Below are positions 54,122 through 62,661 of a stretch of 64,000 nucleotides of DNA, piece after piece. This stretch comes from Chloroflexota bacterium (GTDB lineage: Bacteria > Chloroflexota > Chloroflexia > Thermomicrobiales > JADLAZ01), in the NCBI GenBank assembly GCA_020849725.1, contig JADLAZ010000060.1, positions 4,204 through 68,203 on the forward strand. The letters run 5' to 3'. The notes below the pieces were generated by a model. That model did not search any database. It worked only from the letters and a program-made list of their open reading frames with translations, and had not been told where the DNA came from. Positions within the stretch are counted from its first letter, which is position 1. Each line of letters opens with the position of its first letter. A program made the translations under genes and the position numbers.

Positions 54122-54931
54122 TCAACTCGGCGCGGGCACGGCGCTGTGGTCCAGAGGCCCAACGCCACGTCCGAGGCGCAGATCAGTTGAAGCGCGCAGC
54201 AAATCGATCACCCAGCCACGCGCCAGGGGCAGCGCCTCGGCCACTGGCCGGCCGCGAGCTAGCTGCACCGTCAGTGCCGCCGACAGTGTGCAGCCGGTGC
54301 CGCGGATATTGGACGTGACGACCCGTGGCACGGTCAGGCGCCTCATCTCATTGCCACTATACAGTACGTCTATCACCTCACCGCCGGTGGTCGTCAGGCC
54401 GCGCCCTTTCACGATAACGGCGCGCGGCCCCAGGTCGGAGATAGCGCGGGCGGCCTCTTCCATTTCCGTGACCGAGGCGACGGGTCGACCGGCGAGCGCA
54501 GCTGCCTCGCGAATGTTGGGTGTCGCGACGGTCGCCAGTGGCAGCAGCCAGCGAATGGTCGCCTCGCGCGCGGCATCGTCCAGGATGCGGGTGCCAGACT
54601 TGGCCACCAGCACCGGGTCGATCACCAGCGGCATGGCCGGCGCCGCCCGCAACTGCTCGCCCACGGCCTCGATCACCGCCGCGCCACCCAGCAGGCCGGT
54701 CTTGGCCGCGTCGGCGCCAATGTCGCTCACCAGTGCGTCGAGCTGGTCGGCCACGAACGGCGCCGGCAACGCGTGCAGCGAGCGCAACTCGGTCGTGTTG
54801 CCGGCGATCAGCGCCGTCACGACGGACAGCCCGTACACACCGTGCGCCATGAACGTCTTCAGGTCGGCCTGAATCCCAGCGCCAGCGGTGGGGTCGCTCC
54901 CCCCAATCGTCAGCAGTCGCAGCTTCGCCAC
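54122..54931 (-). CDS. thiD: hydroxymethylpyrimidine/phosphomethylpyrimidine kinase
   Basis: Ribokinase-fold kinase of 269 residues of thiamine synthesis; phosphorylates HMP and HMP-P. GGSDPTAGAGIQADLKTF near 11-28, VIDPVLVAKSGTRIL near 125-140, TPNIREAAALAG near 157-168 and the anion-hole motif RGTGCTLSAA match ThiD. The GTG at 54931 has GGGGAG six bases upstream and gives the usual length; the open frame continues to 54997. No other thi gene is nearby and no thiamine riboswitch is evident upstream. Confidence 0.94.
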   Translation of the reverse strand: MAKLRLLTIGGSDPTAGAGIQADLKTFMAHGVYGLSVVTALIAGNTTELRSLHALPAPFVADQLDALVSDIGADAAKTGLLGGAAVIEAVGEQLRAAPAMPLVIDPVLVAKSGTRILDDAAREATIRWLLPLATVATPNIREAAALAGRPVASVTEMEEAARAISDLGPRAVIVKGRGLTTTGGEVIDVLYSGNEMRRLTVPRVVTSNIRGTGCTLSAALTVQLARGRPVAEALPLARGWVIDLLRASTDLRLGRGVGPLDHSAVPAPS

Positions 54932-55000
54932 GCTGAACTCCCCGGGCCGCGCCCGCTCACCCATCGGCTCAGCGTCATCAGCGCGGCCGCACGACACATT

Positions 55001-55858
55001 CTAGCCGCCGTAGCGCGGTTGGCGCAGCGCCAGCAGGCGGTCACGCAAGCGATCGGGCAGATGCGCCGCCAGCAGCGCCAGGCGCGCGTCCCAGCCAACG
55101 ACGTAGCGCGTTCGCGGTCGGAGCGCGGTCAGCGCGTGGACGATGGCATCAACGACGACCTCGGGCGATCGGCCACGCTCGCCCGAGCGCAGCGCTCGCC
55201 GCCGCAAGTCGCCGACGACCGGACCGTAGCGCGCCCACGCTTCGGCCGGCAGCGTGGCGAGCCAGCGGTCGACCGCCGCCACCGACGTCGCCCAGATCGG
55301 CGTCGCGATCACACCCGGTTCGACGATGGCGACCGGGATGCCCCAGGGCCGCAACTCGCCGCGCAGCGAGTCAGTCAACGCTTCCAGCGCGAATTTCGAC
55401 GCATGGTACGGCCCAAGAAACGGCCCCGCGATCCGACCACCCATGGAGCCGAGGAACACGATGCGACCACGGCCGGCGCGCAGCAGCGGCAGGCAGGCAC
55501 GCGTCACCCGCAACTGGCCGACGACATTGACCTCCAGTTGGCGCTGGAGCCACTCGTCCGGCAGGTATTCCAGCGCCCCGGCCACGACGATGCCGGCGTT
55601 GTTGACCAGGCCGGCGAGACCGGCCTCACCGGCCACCATCACTGCCAGCTCGACCGCCGCGGCCACCGCAGCAGCATCAGTGATGTCGAGCGACACCGGA
55701 CGCAGCCGGGGCGACGCCTGACCGGCCAGGCACCGCGCATCCTCGTCACGACGCACCCCGGCCAGCACCTGCCAACCCAGCCGGTCCAGGCGCAGCGCGC
55801 AGGCCAGCCCGATGCCGCTGCTGGCGCCGGTCACCAGCACTGTCGGGCGATCAGCCAT
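55001..55858 (-). CDS. SDR family oxidoreductase (retinol dehydrogenase-like)
   Basis: Classical SDR of 285 residues. TGASSGIG near 10-17, NNAG near 87-90, Ser in FLGSMGGR and YHASK are all intact, followed by LRPWGIPVAIVEPGVIATPIW, typical of the NADP-using short-chain oxidoreductases acting on lipophilic alcohols or ketones. The ATG at 55858 is spaced eight bases from AGGAG. It precedes thiD by about 70 bases on the same strand. Confidence 0.91.
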   Translation of the reverse strand: MADRPTVLVTGASSGIGLACALRLDRLGWQVLAGVRRDEDARCLAGQASPRLRPVSLDITDAAAVAAAVELAVMVAGEAGLAGLVNNAGIVVAGALEYLPDEWLQRQLEVNVVGQLRVTRACLPLLRAGRGRIVFLGSMGGRIAGPFLGPYHASKFALEALTDSLRGELRPWGIPVAIVEPGVIATPIWATSVAAVDRWLATLPAEAWARYGPVVGDLRRRALRSGERGRSPEVVVDAIVHALTALRPRTRYVVGWDARLALLAAHLPDRLRDRLLALRQPRYGG

Positions 55859-55917
55859 AGCCACTGCTCCTGGCTCCTGGCGACGGGTGCGATCCGGACG
55901 CCTTGCCCCGGCGCACG

Positions 55918-56562
55918 TCAGCCCGCGCCCGTGCGGTCGCTCGAAGCCGGCGCAGCGGGCCGTGCCATCTCGAACACGCTGGCCAGCGTGGCGTACTCGT
56001 CGCCACCGAGACGCGCCACGGGGCGCAACCGTGTAGCATCGACCAACCCGTTCGGGCGCACGAGACCCTCGCGCACGTGGAAGCGCACCACCGTGCCGAG
56101 GATCATGGTGTAGTCTGTGCCCGCGACGGGCACGCGCTGCGTCAGGACCGTCTCCATCGCCACCGCCGCCTCCGCCACGCGCGGCGGCCGCACCACGTCC
56201 GACGCTATCGCGGTCAGGCCGGCGCGGTCGAACTCATCGACATCGTAGGCGTACTCGCCGGAGGTGACGTTCATCTGCCGCGCGGTCGCCTCGTCGACGA
56301 GGTTGACGACGAACTGGCCCGTCTCCTCGACGTTGCGCAGCGTATCCTTGGTCGCGCCGGCCCGGCGGCCGATGGACACCATGATGGTCAGCGGGCTGCC
56401 GACCCCGTTGAAGAAGGAGAACGGCGCCAGGTTGCGCGTGCCGTCAGCGCCGACGCTCGCCACCCAGGCGATCGGTCGCGGCACGACCACGCTAATGAAG
56501 AGCCGGTAAGCATCGCGCGGCGGCATCACCGTAGGGTCGATCGTCTGGATCGCCATTGACAT
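55918..56562 (-). CDS. flavin reductase-like FMN-binding protein
   Basis: Protein of 214 residues of the flavin_reduct (split-barrel FMN) family. RDAYRLFISVVVPRPIAWVASVGADGTRNLAPFSFFNGVGSPLTIMVS near 13-60 contains the FMN-binding block, and ETGQFVVNLVDEATARQMNVTSGEYAYDVDEFDRAGLT follows. Such proteins reduce flavin for partner monooxygenases or bind FMN for their own reactions. The ATG at 56562 is spaced seven bases from AGGAG; two other in-frame ATGs lie within six bases. It is followed by an SDR gene. Confidence 0.91.
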   Translation of the reverse strand: MSMAIQTIDPTVMPPRDAYRLFISVVVPRPIAWVASVGADGTRNLAPFSFFNGVGSPLTIMVSIGRRAGATKDTLRNVEETGQFVVNLVDEATARQMNVTSGEYAYDVDEFDRAGLTAIASDVVRPPRVAEAAVAMETVLTQRVPVAGTDYTMILGTVVRFHVREGLVRPNGLVDATRLRPVARLGGDEYATLASVFEMARPAAPASSDRTGAG

Positions 56563-56599
56563 ACGCATGCTCCTGTCGTGGCGTCGCGCCTGCCGTACG

Positions 56600-57280
56600 T
56601 CAGCCCGGCGGCGGCTCCCTCGTCCCGACCGCGCGCCGGACAATGGCCGCCAGCGCCGCGATCTCGTCGTCGTTGACGGTGTGGCCCATGCCCGGATAGA
56701 TGCGCTCGTCGACGTCGCCGCCAAGCCGGCGCAACACCGACGCCGACTCCTGAACGCGCGTCACAGGGATGTGGCCGTCGACGTCGCTGCAGCCGAGCAA
56801 GACCGGCGTGCCGGCGAGCGAGCCGGTGTAGTCGCGACTGCTGCCGTCGGGGCCGATCAGGCCGCCGCTGAGGCCGACCACACCGCCCAGGCGCGCGGCG
56901 TTGCGTGCCGCCCATTCTAGCGCCAGGCACGCCCCTTGCGAGAAGCCGACCAGCACGACACACTCGCGCGGCACGCCGACCTCGCCGGCCTGCGCCACGA
57001 CATCGCCGACAGCGGCCAATGCCGACGACAACCACGGCTCGTTGTCCACCAGGGGCGCGGTGAAGCGCCGCGGATACCAGGTGAGAGACGCCGCCTGCGG
57101 CGCCAGCACCGCCAGGCCGGCCATGGTTACCGACTCGGCCAATGGCAGGATGCTCTCAGCGGTGGCGCCGCGCCCGTGCAGCAACACGAGGGCGGCTGTC
57201 GCCGCCTCAAGCGGCGCACCGGTCGTTCGAATCGGCACACCGGCGTGCGGCCCTGTCACGCGCGCGGCGCGCACCTGCAT
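56600..57280 (-). CDS. phospholipase/carboxylesterase family hydrolase
   Basis: Alpha/beta hydrolase of 226 residues (Abhydrolase_2). LVLLHGRGATAESILPLAE is the oxyanion region, Ser114 sits in VGFSQGACLALEW, the acid is Asp166 or Asp168 in GCSDVDGHIP, and His200 is in YPGMGHTVNDDE. It would hydrolyse short acyl esters. The ATG at 57280 has GGAGGGAGC upstream; the open frame beyond it is not conserved. It lies 37 bases before the flavin reductase gene and may share its message. Confidence 0.92.
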   Translation of the reverse strand: MQVRAARVTGPHAGVPIRTTGAPLEAATAALVLLHGRGATAESILPLAESVTMAGLAVLAPQAASLTWYPRRFTAPLVDNEPWLSSALAAVGDVVAQAGEVGVPRECVVLVGFSQGACLALEWAARNAARLGGVVGLSGGLIGPDGSSRDYTGSLAGTPVLLGCSDVDGHIPVTRVQESASVLRRLGGDVDERIYPGMGHTVNDDEIAALAAIVRRAVGTREPPPG

Positions 57281-57388
57281 GACGCTCCCTCCAGCTTGCC
57301 AGCGACCGGTGCCTCGGCGCCGCGATTGACGCCACGCATATGATACCGGGCGTCTGTGTGGCATCTGGAGCAGCCGGCGGCGAGCAGC

Positions 57389-57460
57389 GCGATCCGCGCC
57401 TGGCGCTCGGTCCACAGCGATCCAGCCAGCAGTCAAGCCAGACGAGCCAGCGCGGATCGC
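57389..57460. repeat. inverted repeat with 41-base centre downstream of a small gene
   Basis: GCGATCCGCGCCTGGC (57389-57404) pairs with GCCAGCGCGGATCGC (57446-57460) with one bulged base. The right arm directly follows the stop of the small minus-strand gene at 57461, so it may act as a long-loop terminator for that gene. Confidence 0.45.
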
Positions 57461-57703
57461 CTACCGCTTGACGAGCCGCAGCGCGGGCGCCGGCCGCCGA
57501 GTCATCACGCCGTCCGGCGCCGTCCGGGCTGGCGGCACAATGATGGAACTCACGACAGGCGCCACACCCAGGTCTTGACGGACATGCTCGGTCATCTGCG
57601 CTTGCAGCCGCCGCACCTGGTGCTGCAGCGCATCCACGCGCAGCCACATTCCCAGGACAATCGCCAGCAGGCAAGCGATCAGGAGCAACTCTAGCGGTGG
57701 CAT
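57461..57703 (-). CDS. small single-pass membrane protein
   Basis: Unrecognised protein of 80 residues. A hydrophobic helix at about 5-22 is followed by a short heptad-like stretch, LRVDALQHQVRRLQAQMTEHV, and a Pro/Arg-rich tail. The ATG at 57703 is spaced eight bases from GGAGG, a good site that supports a real gene. It stands alone between a carboxylesterase gene and a 220-base gap. A long inverted repeat lies just past the stop. Confidence 0.6.
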   Translation of the reverse strand: MPPLELLLIACLLAIVLGMWLRVDALQHQVRRLQAQMTEHVRQDLGVAPVVSSIIVPPARTAPDGVMTRRPAPALRLVKR

Positions 57704-57923
57704 GGGCACATCCTCCGTCGTCTCATCGCCAGCTCGGCGCCGTGCGGCCGCGACCGTGCCGCCAGTCTACCGGCCGGCCGCCAGCCGCGCCTTGCGGTTC
57801 CTAACGCGGTGCGTGACAGCTTCGTCAGGCGGCGCGTACCAGTGAGCGGGCGCTAAAGAAAGTGCCAATCGTGACGATACGTCACCTGTTGGCGAACGTG
57901 GTCTGGTGTGGAGTGTTGGTAGC

Positions 57924-58145
57924 ATGGTGGTCACGAGCCGGCGTGATGGCATCGACCGACATCTGGGCAGCGCCGATGTGCGCGAGCACCTCGTGCGTCG
58001 CTTCGGCGCGCAGCGGGCGACGACCCTCTACACCTACCATCAGTTGCTCAGCCTGCACGGGCCGGTCGAGGCGCAGCGCGTGCTTGGTCCTGAGCGCTAT
58101 GTCGAGTTACTGATCGCGCTGCGCGGGGCCGGCTTCGACGTGTAA
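57924..58145 (+). CDS. small uncharacterised protein
   Basis: Predicted protein of 73 residues, helical, with no membrane segment: GADV-type REHLVRRFGAQRATTLYTYHQLLSLHGPVEAQRVLGPERYVELLIALRGAGF, of which the charged, Leu-rich pattern looks protein-like. The binding site is weak, and the frame opens 18 bases earlier. No family is recognised and no neighbour helps, so this may be a chance frame. Confidence 0.4.
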   Translation: MVVTSRRDGIDRHLGSADVREHLVRRFGAQRATTLYTYHQLLSLHGPVEAQRVLGPERYVELLIALRGAGFDV

Positions 58146-58203
58146 TGCTGGCCCCGCCAACGGCTTGAAGCCGGCTGGCAGTGGCTGGTACCCCCCCTGG
58201 TGA

Positions 58204-58425
58204 GCGGACGATCACGACCGGTTCAACTATGCGTCACGATCTTCGTTCCTGCGCATCGAGAGCGATGGCATGACGATCACCCCTGAATTGACCGTCGACA
58301 CCACGATCTTGCCAGTAATGAGCTACTTCGAGATCTTCCTACCGCGCATGCTGATGTGCCGGCGCGCGGCGGAGCGCCTCGGCTGCGCGTTTCACATCAC
58401 CATCAACGACGTCACCCTGCTGTGA
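58204..58425 (+). pseudogene. possible remnant of a larger gene in the 58146-58479 gap
   Basis: An open frame with protein-like composition but no start codon at its beginning: it reads ADDHDRFNYASRSSFLRI, then ITPELTVDTTILPVMSYFEI and AERLGCAFHITINDVTLL before the TGA at 58423. Upstream in the same frame is GSGWYPPW followed by a TGA at 58201 next to a run of seven C, which may be a frameshift point. An internal ATG at 58270 would give a 51-residue protein. I see nothing else in this 334-base gap. The parent family is not recognised. Confidence 0.35.
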
Positions 58426-58479
58426 TGACTACGGGACTGCGCGATTGACCACCGCCCGCCGCCCACCGATACTCACGGT

Positions 58480-59250
58480 GTGAGCGACTTCGACGTCTTC
58501 GCCCCGTACTACGATCCGGAGTTCGCCGGCTTTCTCGACGATCTCCCCGTCTATGAGGGCTACGCCGGCGGCGCGGGCGGACCACTGCTGGAGCTGGCCT
58601 GCGGCACTGGACGCCTGCTGGCGCCGCTAGCTGCGGCCGGTCACCGCCTGACCGGCGTCGATATCGCGCCGGCGATGCTGGCGCGGGCACGCTCGCGGCT
58701 GGCCGCCGCTGGGCTGCTGGAGCAGGTGACACTCGTGCAGGATGACATGCGCGCGCTTGAACGCCTGGACGAAGCTCGATTCCGCCTGGCCTTCTGCGCG
58801 ATCAACAGCTTCCTCCATCTACCTGACCAGGCGGCGCACCTCGCCGCGCTGCGGGCCATCCACCGCCACCTCGACCCCGGTGGGCGGCTGGTGCTGGACG
58901 TCTTTCATCCCCATCCGGACGTGCTGCACGGCTACGACGGCCGGTTGGCGCATGAAGAAACACTCGTTGACCCGGTCACCGGCGACCGGGTCGACAAGTT
59001 CGTCAGCCGCACCCTCGACACGGCCAGCCAGACGATCCACACCGTCTTCATCTACGACCGCGTCGATGCGGCCGGGCTGCTCCACCGGCTCGTCGCGCCG
59101 TTCGCGCTGCGCTACATCCACCGCTACGAGCTGGGTCTGCTGCTCGACGCCGCTGGCTTCGTCCTGGAGGATCTGCTCGGCGACTACGCGCTCAACCCGT
59201 TCGGCGCCGCCAGCCTCCAGATGATTGCTGTCGCCCGCCCGCGCGTCTGA
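58480..59250 (+). CDS. class I SAM-dependent methyltransferase
   Basis: Protein of 256 residues with a methyltransferase_25-type domain. Motif I LLELACGTGRLLAPLAAAGH is near 36-55, the acidic residue of GVDIAPAMLARAR near 60-72, QDDMRAL near 90, and the DPGGRLVLDVFHPHPD post-motif near 130-145. Substrate unknown. The GTG at 58480 follows a G+C-rich stretch without a good binding site. A hairpin lies just beyond the stop. Confidence 0.9.
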   Translation: MSDFDVFAPYYDPEFAGFLDDLPVYEGYAGGAGGPLLELACGTGRLLAPLAAAGHRLTGVDIAPAMLARARSRLAAAGLLEQVTLVQDDMRALERLDEARFRLAFCAINSFLHLPDQAAHLAALRAIHRHLDPGGRLVLDVFHPHPDVLHGYDGRLAHEETLVDPVTGDRVDKFVSRTLDTASQTIHTVFIYDRVDAAGLLHRLVAPFALRYIHRYELGLLLDAAGFVLEDLLGDYALNPFGAASLQMIAVARPRV

Positions 59251-59254
59251 GGCG

Positions 59255-59284
59255 ATTGTCGGGCCGGCCGGCGTGGGCGACAAT
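59255..59284 (+). terminator. hairpin after the methyltransferase gene
   Basis: Arms ATTGTCG (59255-59261) and CGACAAT (59278-59284) enclose a 16-base G+C-rich loop, four bases after the stop at 59250. The T-rich base of the arm is not followed by a T-run. Confidence 0.4.
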
Positions 59285-59325
59285 GCCGCCGGCGGCCAGC
59301 CGGCCGGGGCAGGAGGAGGAGAGCG

Positions 59326-60795
59326 GTGCGGATCGCGGTCGGGGGCATCATTCACGAGTCGAACACGTTCAGCCGCGTGCCGACGGACCTCGCCAGCTTT
59401 CGCGTCACGACCGGTGACGACCTCATCACGCGCTGGAGCGGCACGCACCACGAGATGGGCGGCTTTCTGGACGGCGCGCGCGCCAACGGCTACGACGTGG
59501 CGCCGACGCTGATGGCCGCCGCCACGCCAAGCGGTCCGGTCACGGCCGCCGCGCGCGATGCGCTCGTGGCCGACCTGCTCGACCGCCTGCTGGCCGGCCC
59601 ACGCCCGGATGGCCTGCTGCTGGCACTGCATGGCGCGCTGGTCGCCGACGACGAGCCAGAGGGGGACGCCGGCATCCTGCGCCGGGTGCGTGCCGCCGTC
59701 GGTCCAGACCTTCCGATCGTCGTCACCCACGATTTCCACTGCAATATCTGCCCCGAACTGATCGAGAACGCGACGGCGCTGATCGTCTACCGGACCAACC
59801 CGCACACCGATCAGCACGAGCGTGGTCTGCAGGCTGCCGACCTGATCGGCCGCATCTTGCGCGGCGAGGTCCGGCCGGTGATGGCGCTGGCGCAACCGCC
59901 GATGCTGTTCACCAACCTGCGCCAGCGCACGGCGGCCGAGCCGCTGGCCGACATCCAGGCCACTGCCCGGTCGATCGAGTTCCGGCCGGGGGTGCTGGTG
60001 GCCAACACTGCCGCCGGGTACCAGTATGCCGATGTGCACGCGGCCGGCGTGTCGGCTGTCGTCGTGACCGATGGCGATGCCGCACTGGCACGCCAATGCG
60101 CCGACGAGCTGGCGATGCGCTTCTGGTCGGCGCGCGCTCAGTTGCAGGTCGACTTTCCGGACGCCGACGCGGCCGTGCGCCGCGCGCTCGACGAGGGGCT
60201 GTATCCGACAGTCGTGGTCGAAACAGGCGACAACATTGGCGGCGGCTCGCCCGGCGACAGCACCTTCGTGTTGGCGGCGCTGCTGCGTCAGCGGGCTAGC
60301 GCCGCGGTGGTGACGATCACCGACCCCACTGCCGCCGCGGCCGCCGCCCTGGCCGGCATAAACGGGACGATTGCGATGGCGGTCGGCGGCAAGACCGACC
60401 ATATGCATGGCGAGCCGGTCGCCATCACCGGCCGCGTGCGCTCGCTCCACGACGGCCGGTTCGAGGAGACCGAAGTGCGCCATGGCGGCAACCGCTACTT
60501 CGACCAGGGTCTGACGGCCGTAGTCGAGCTGGAGGGGCCGATCGCGCTGGTGCTGAACAGTCGGCCGACGCCACCGGTCAGCCTGCACCAGATCGTCAGC
60601 CTCGGCATCGTGCCGCAGCGCCAGAAGATCCTGGTGGTCAAATCGGGCGTCGCGCACCGGGCCGCCTACGACTCGTTCGCCGCCCGCACCATCGAGGCCG
60701 ACACACCCGGCATCACGGCGGCCGACCCACGCCGGTTCACTTACGCGCGTATCCGCCGCCCGGTCTGGCCGCTCGATGCCATGCTCAATCCCTGA
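59326..60795 (+). CDS. M81 family metallopeptidase (MlrC-like)
   Basis: Protein of 489 residues of the M81 (MlrC) family, whose named member opens linearised microcystin; most homologues act on other substrates. Blocks include GGIIHESNTFS near 6-17, HGALVADDEPEGDAGILRRVR near 108-128, VVTHDFHCNICPELIENATALIVYRTNPHTDQHERG near 137-172 with candidate metal ligands His and Asp, and ETGDNIGGGSPGDSTFVLAALL near 305-326. The GTG at 59326 has AGGAGGAG upstream. It is followed, 54 bases on, by a sulfurtransferase gene. Substrate is not known. Confidence 0.92.
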   Translation: MRIAVGGIIHESNTFSRVPTDLASFRVTTGDDLITRWSGTHHEMGGFLDGARANGYDVAPTLMAAATPSGPVTAAARDALVADLLDRLLAGPRPDGLLLALHGALVADDEPEGDAGILRRVRAAVGPDLPIVVTHDFHCNICPELIENATALIVYRTNPHTDQHERGLQAADLIGRILRGEVRPVMALAQPPMLFTNLRQRTAAEPLADIQATARSIEFRPGVLVANTAAGYQYADVHAAGVSAVVVTDGDAALARQCADELAMRFWSARAQLQVDFPDADAAVRRALDEGLYPTVVVETGDNIGGGSPGDSTFVLAALLRQRASAAVVTITDPTAAAAAALAGINGTIAMAVGGKTDHMHGEPVAITGRVRSLHDGRFEETEVRHGGNRYFDQGLTAVVELEGPIALVLNSRPTPPVSLHQIVSLGIVPQRQKILVVKSGVAHRAAYDSFAARTIEADTPGITAADPRRFTYARIRRPVWPLDAMLNP

Positions 60796-60849
60796 GATCG
60801 AGCGCCCGGCCATCACATCACCCAGCACGACACGACGGAGGATCGACCC

Positions 60850-61755
60850 ATGAGTGCCGAGAACCGCGTCGATTCCCTGGTCACGCCAGCCTGGCTGGCC
60901 GACCGCCTCGACTCGCCGAGCGTGCGCATCCTGGACGTGCGCGGTTTCGTGCGCCATGTGCCGCAGCCGGACGGCACGGAGCAGATCGTCTACGAGGGCG
61001 CGCGGCCGGACTACGACGCCGGCCACATCCCCGGCGCACTGTTCGTCGACTGGACGACCGACATCACCGATCCGGACGACCCGGTGCCGGTGCAGGTTGC
61101 CCCGGCCACGCGCCTGGCGGCGTTCTTCGGCGCCCTGGGCTTGCGCGCCGAGGATCACGTCGTCGTCTACGACCAGGCCGGCGCATCGCTGGCCACCCGG
61201 CTGTGGTGGGTGCTGCTGTATGCTGGGCACGAGCGCGTCTCGCTGCTGGACGGCGGCTTCGATGCCTGGGTCGCCGAGGGTCGTCCGGTGACGACGGAGG
61301 TGCCCCGATTCGCCCCGACAGCGTTCTCCGTGCGCGTGCGCCCCGAGCTGCGCCGCACCGCCAACGACGCGCTGGCTGCCAGCCAGACCGGCTCAGCCCG
61401 GCTCGTTGACGCGCGCGCCGCGCACTACTACCGGGGCGAGATCGTGCGCAGCGGCCGCGCCGGTCACATTCCCGGCGCGGCCAATCTGCCGTCAGCCTCT
61501 CTCTTCAAACCCGAGGGCGGCCTGCGCTCCGACGATGAGTTGCAAGCCCTCGTCGCGGCCGCCGGCATCGACGACGACACGCCGGTGATCGCCTACTGCG
61601 GCGGCGGTGTGACGGCGACGAGCGTGCTGTTCGCGCTGCACCGGCTCGGGCACACCAACTGGGCCAACTACGACGGCTCCTGGAACGAGTGGGGGCCGCG
61701 CGTCGATCTGCCGGCCGAGAGCGACCCCGGTGTAACGCCACGCGATCCGCACTGA
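60850..61755 (+). CDS. sulfurtransferase with tandem rhodanese domains
   Basis: Thiosulfate/3-mercaptopyruvate sulfurtransferase of 301 residues. The N-terminal rhodanese domain is inactive (its loop VVVYDQAGASLA has Asp108 where Cys would be), while the C-terminal domain has Cys250 in AYCGGGVTATS as the persulfide-forming residue. LVDARAAHYYRGEI and HIPGAANLPSASLF near 185-218 are family marks. The active-site loop CGGGVTA resembles thiosulfate sulfurtransferases more than SseA-type CGSGVTA. ATG at 60850 after GGAGGATC. Possibly co-transcribed with the M81 gene. Confidence 0.94.
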   Translation: MSAENRVDSLVTPAWLADRLDSPSVRILDVRGFVRHVPQPDGTEQIVYEGARPDYDAGHIPGALFVDWTTDITDPDDPVPVQVAPATRLAAFFGALGLRAEDHVVVYDQAGASLATRLWWVLLYAGHERVSLLDGGFDAWVAEGRPVTTEVPRFAPTAFSVRVRPELRRTANDALAASQTGSARLVDARAAHYYRGEIVRSGRAGHIPGAANLPSASLFKPEGGLRSDDELQALVAAAGIDDDTPVIAYCGGGVTATSVLFALHRLGHTNWANYDGSWNEWGPRVDLPAESDPGVTPRDPH

Positions 61756-61776
61756 GGCGTTGATCGCACCGACCGC

Positions 61777-62514
61777 TCAGCGGCGGCGGCGTCGGGCGGC
61801 GTCGGGCGCCGGCTGACTCGGGCGCACGGCGGGGGCGCTGGCCTGGGCGACACTCGCCTCCTGGTCCTCCGAGCTGAGGAAGCGGAAAGCATAGGCCGCG
61901 ACCGCCGCCGCGGCCAGGTTCGCCAGCAGGTAGATCCACAGGTTCAGCCAGGGTGAGATGCCCATCACACTGATACCGGCGGCAACGGCTGGATTGAATG
62001 CGCCGCCGGTGATGCCACCGACGGCGTAGGCGCCGGCCAGCACCGTGAAGCCAATCGCTAGCCCGTAGAACGAGTTACCCGAGGTGCCGCGCGCCGTCGC
62101 CGCGTTCAGCACGACCCAGCACAGGGCGAACGTGAACAGGAACTCGGCCAACAGCGCCTTGATCGGGTCCGGGCTGATCGGGGTGACCGCTGGAAAGCCC
62201 TTCATATAAAGTACCAACAGTCCGGCGATGATGGCGCCGACCACCTGAGCCACAACATAGGTCGCCAGGTCAATCGATGTGATCTTGCCGCGCAGGAAGA
62301 CGGCCAGGCTGACGGATGGGTTGAAATGGCCGCCCGAGATGTGCCCGCCGGCAAACACCATCACCATGAGCACCGAGCCGATAGCTAGCGGCGCCATCGC
62401 CAGCGCGGCCGCATCCTTTATGCCATCCAACCCGAGGACAACCATGCCGATGGTAAGGACGAGGAAAAACGTACCGATGAACTCGACGACGATCTTGTTG
62501 AGCCCGGTTGTCAT
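61777..62514 (-). CDS. aquaporin/glycerol facilitator family channel
   Basis: MIP-family channel of 245 residues with six hydrophobic helices and two half-helix loops. The first pore motif is variant, SGGHFNPSVSLAV (Asn-Pro-Ser), and the second is canonical, GGAFNPAVAAG. EFIGTFFLVL opens the sequence and an Arg-rich, Ala/Pro-rich tail of about 28 residues follows the last helix. The Asn-Pro-Ser change is seen in some aquaporins; water versus small solute use is not decided. It stands alone, convergent with the sulfurtransferase gene. Confidence 0.93.
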   Translation of the reverse strand: MTTGLNKIVVEFIGTFFLVLTIGMVVLGLDGIKDAAALAMAPLAIGSVLMVMVFAGGHISGGHFNPSVSLAVFLRGKITSIDLATYVVAQVVGAIIAGLLVLYMKGFPAVTPISPDPIKALLAEFLFTFALCWVVLNAATARGTSGNSFYGLAIGFTVLAGAYAVGGITGGAFNPAVAAGISVMGISPWLNLWIYLLANLAAAAVAAYAFRFLSSEDQEASVAQASAPAVRPSQPAPDAARRRRR

Positions 62515-62661
62515 GCTCTCCCCTCGTCTCTCATGGCACGACAGCCACCCGACCCAGAATCAGGCAGCCCCACACCTGACAGCGGCATCCCACCACAGGC
62601 ACGCTAGCAGCGCGAACGGGCGTCGTCAAGCGGCCAACCGGCCAGGGCCAACGGGCCATCC

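Noticed and set aside
58819..61230. An 803-codon minus-strand open frame across the methyltransferase, M81 and sulfurtransferase genes
   Set aside because: All three plus-strand genes carry clear motifs; the antisense protein has none.
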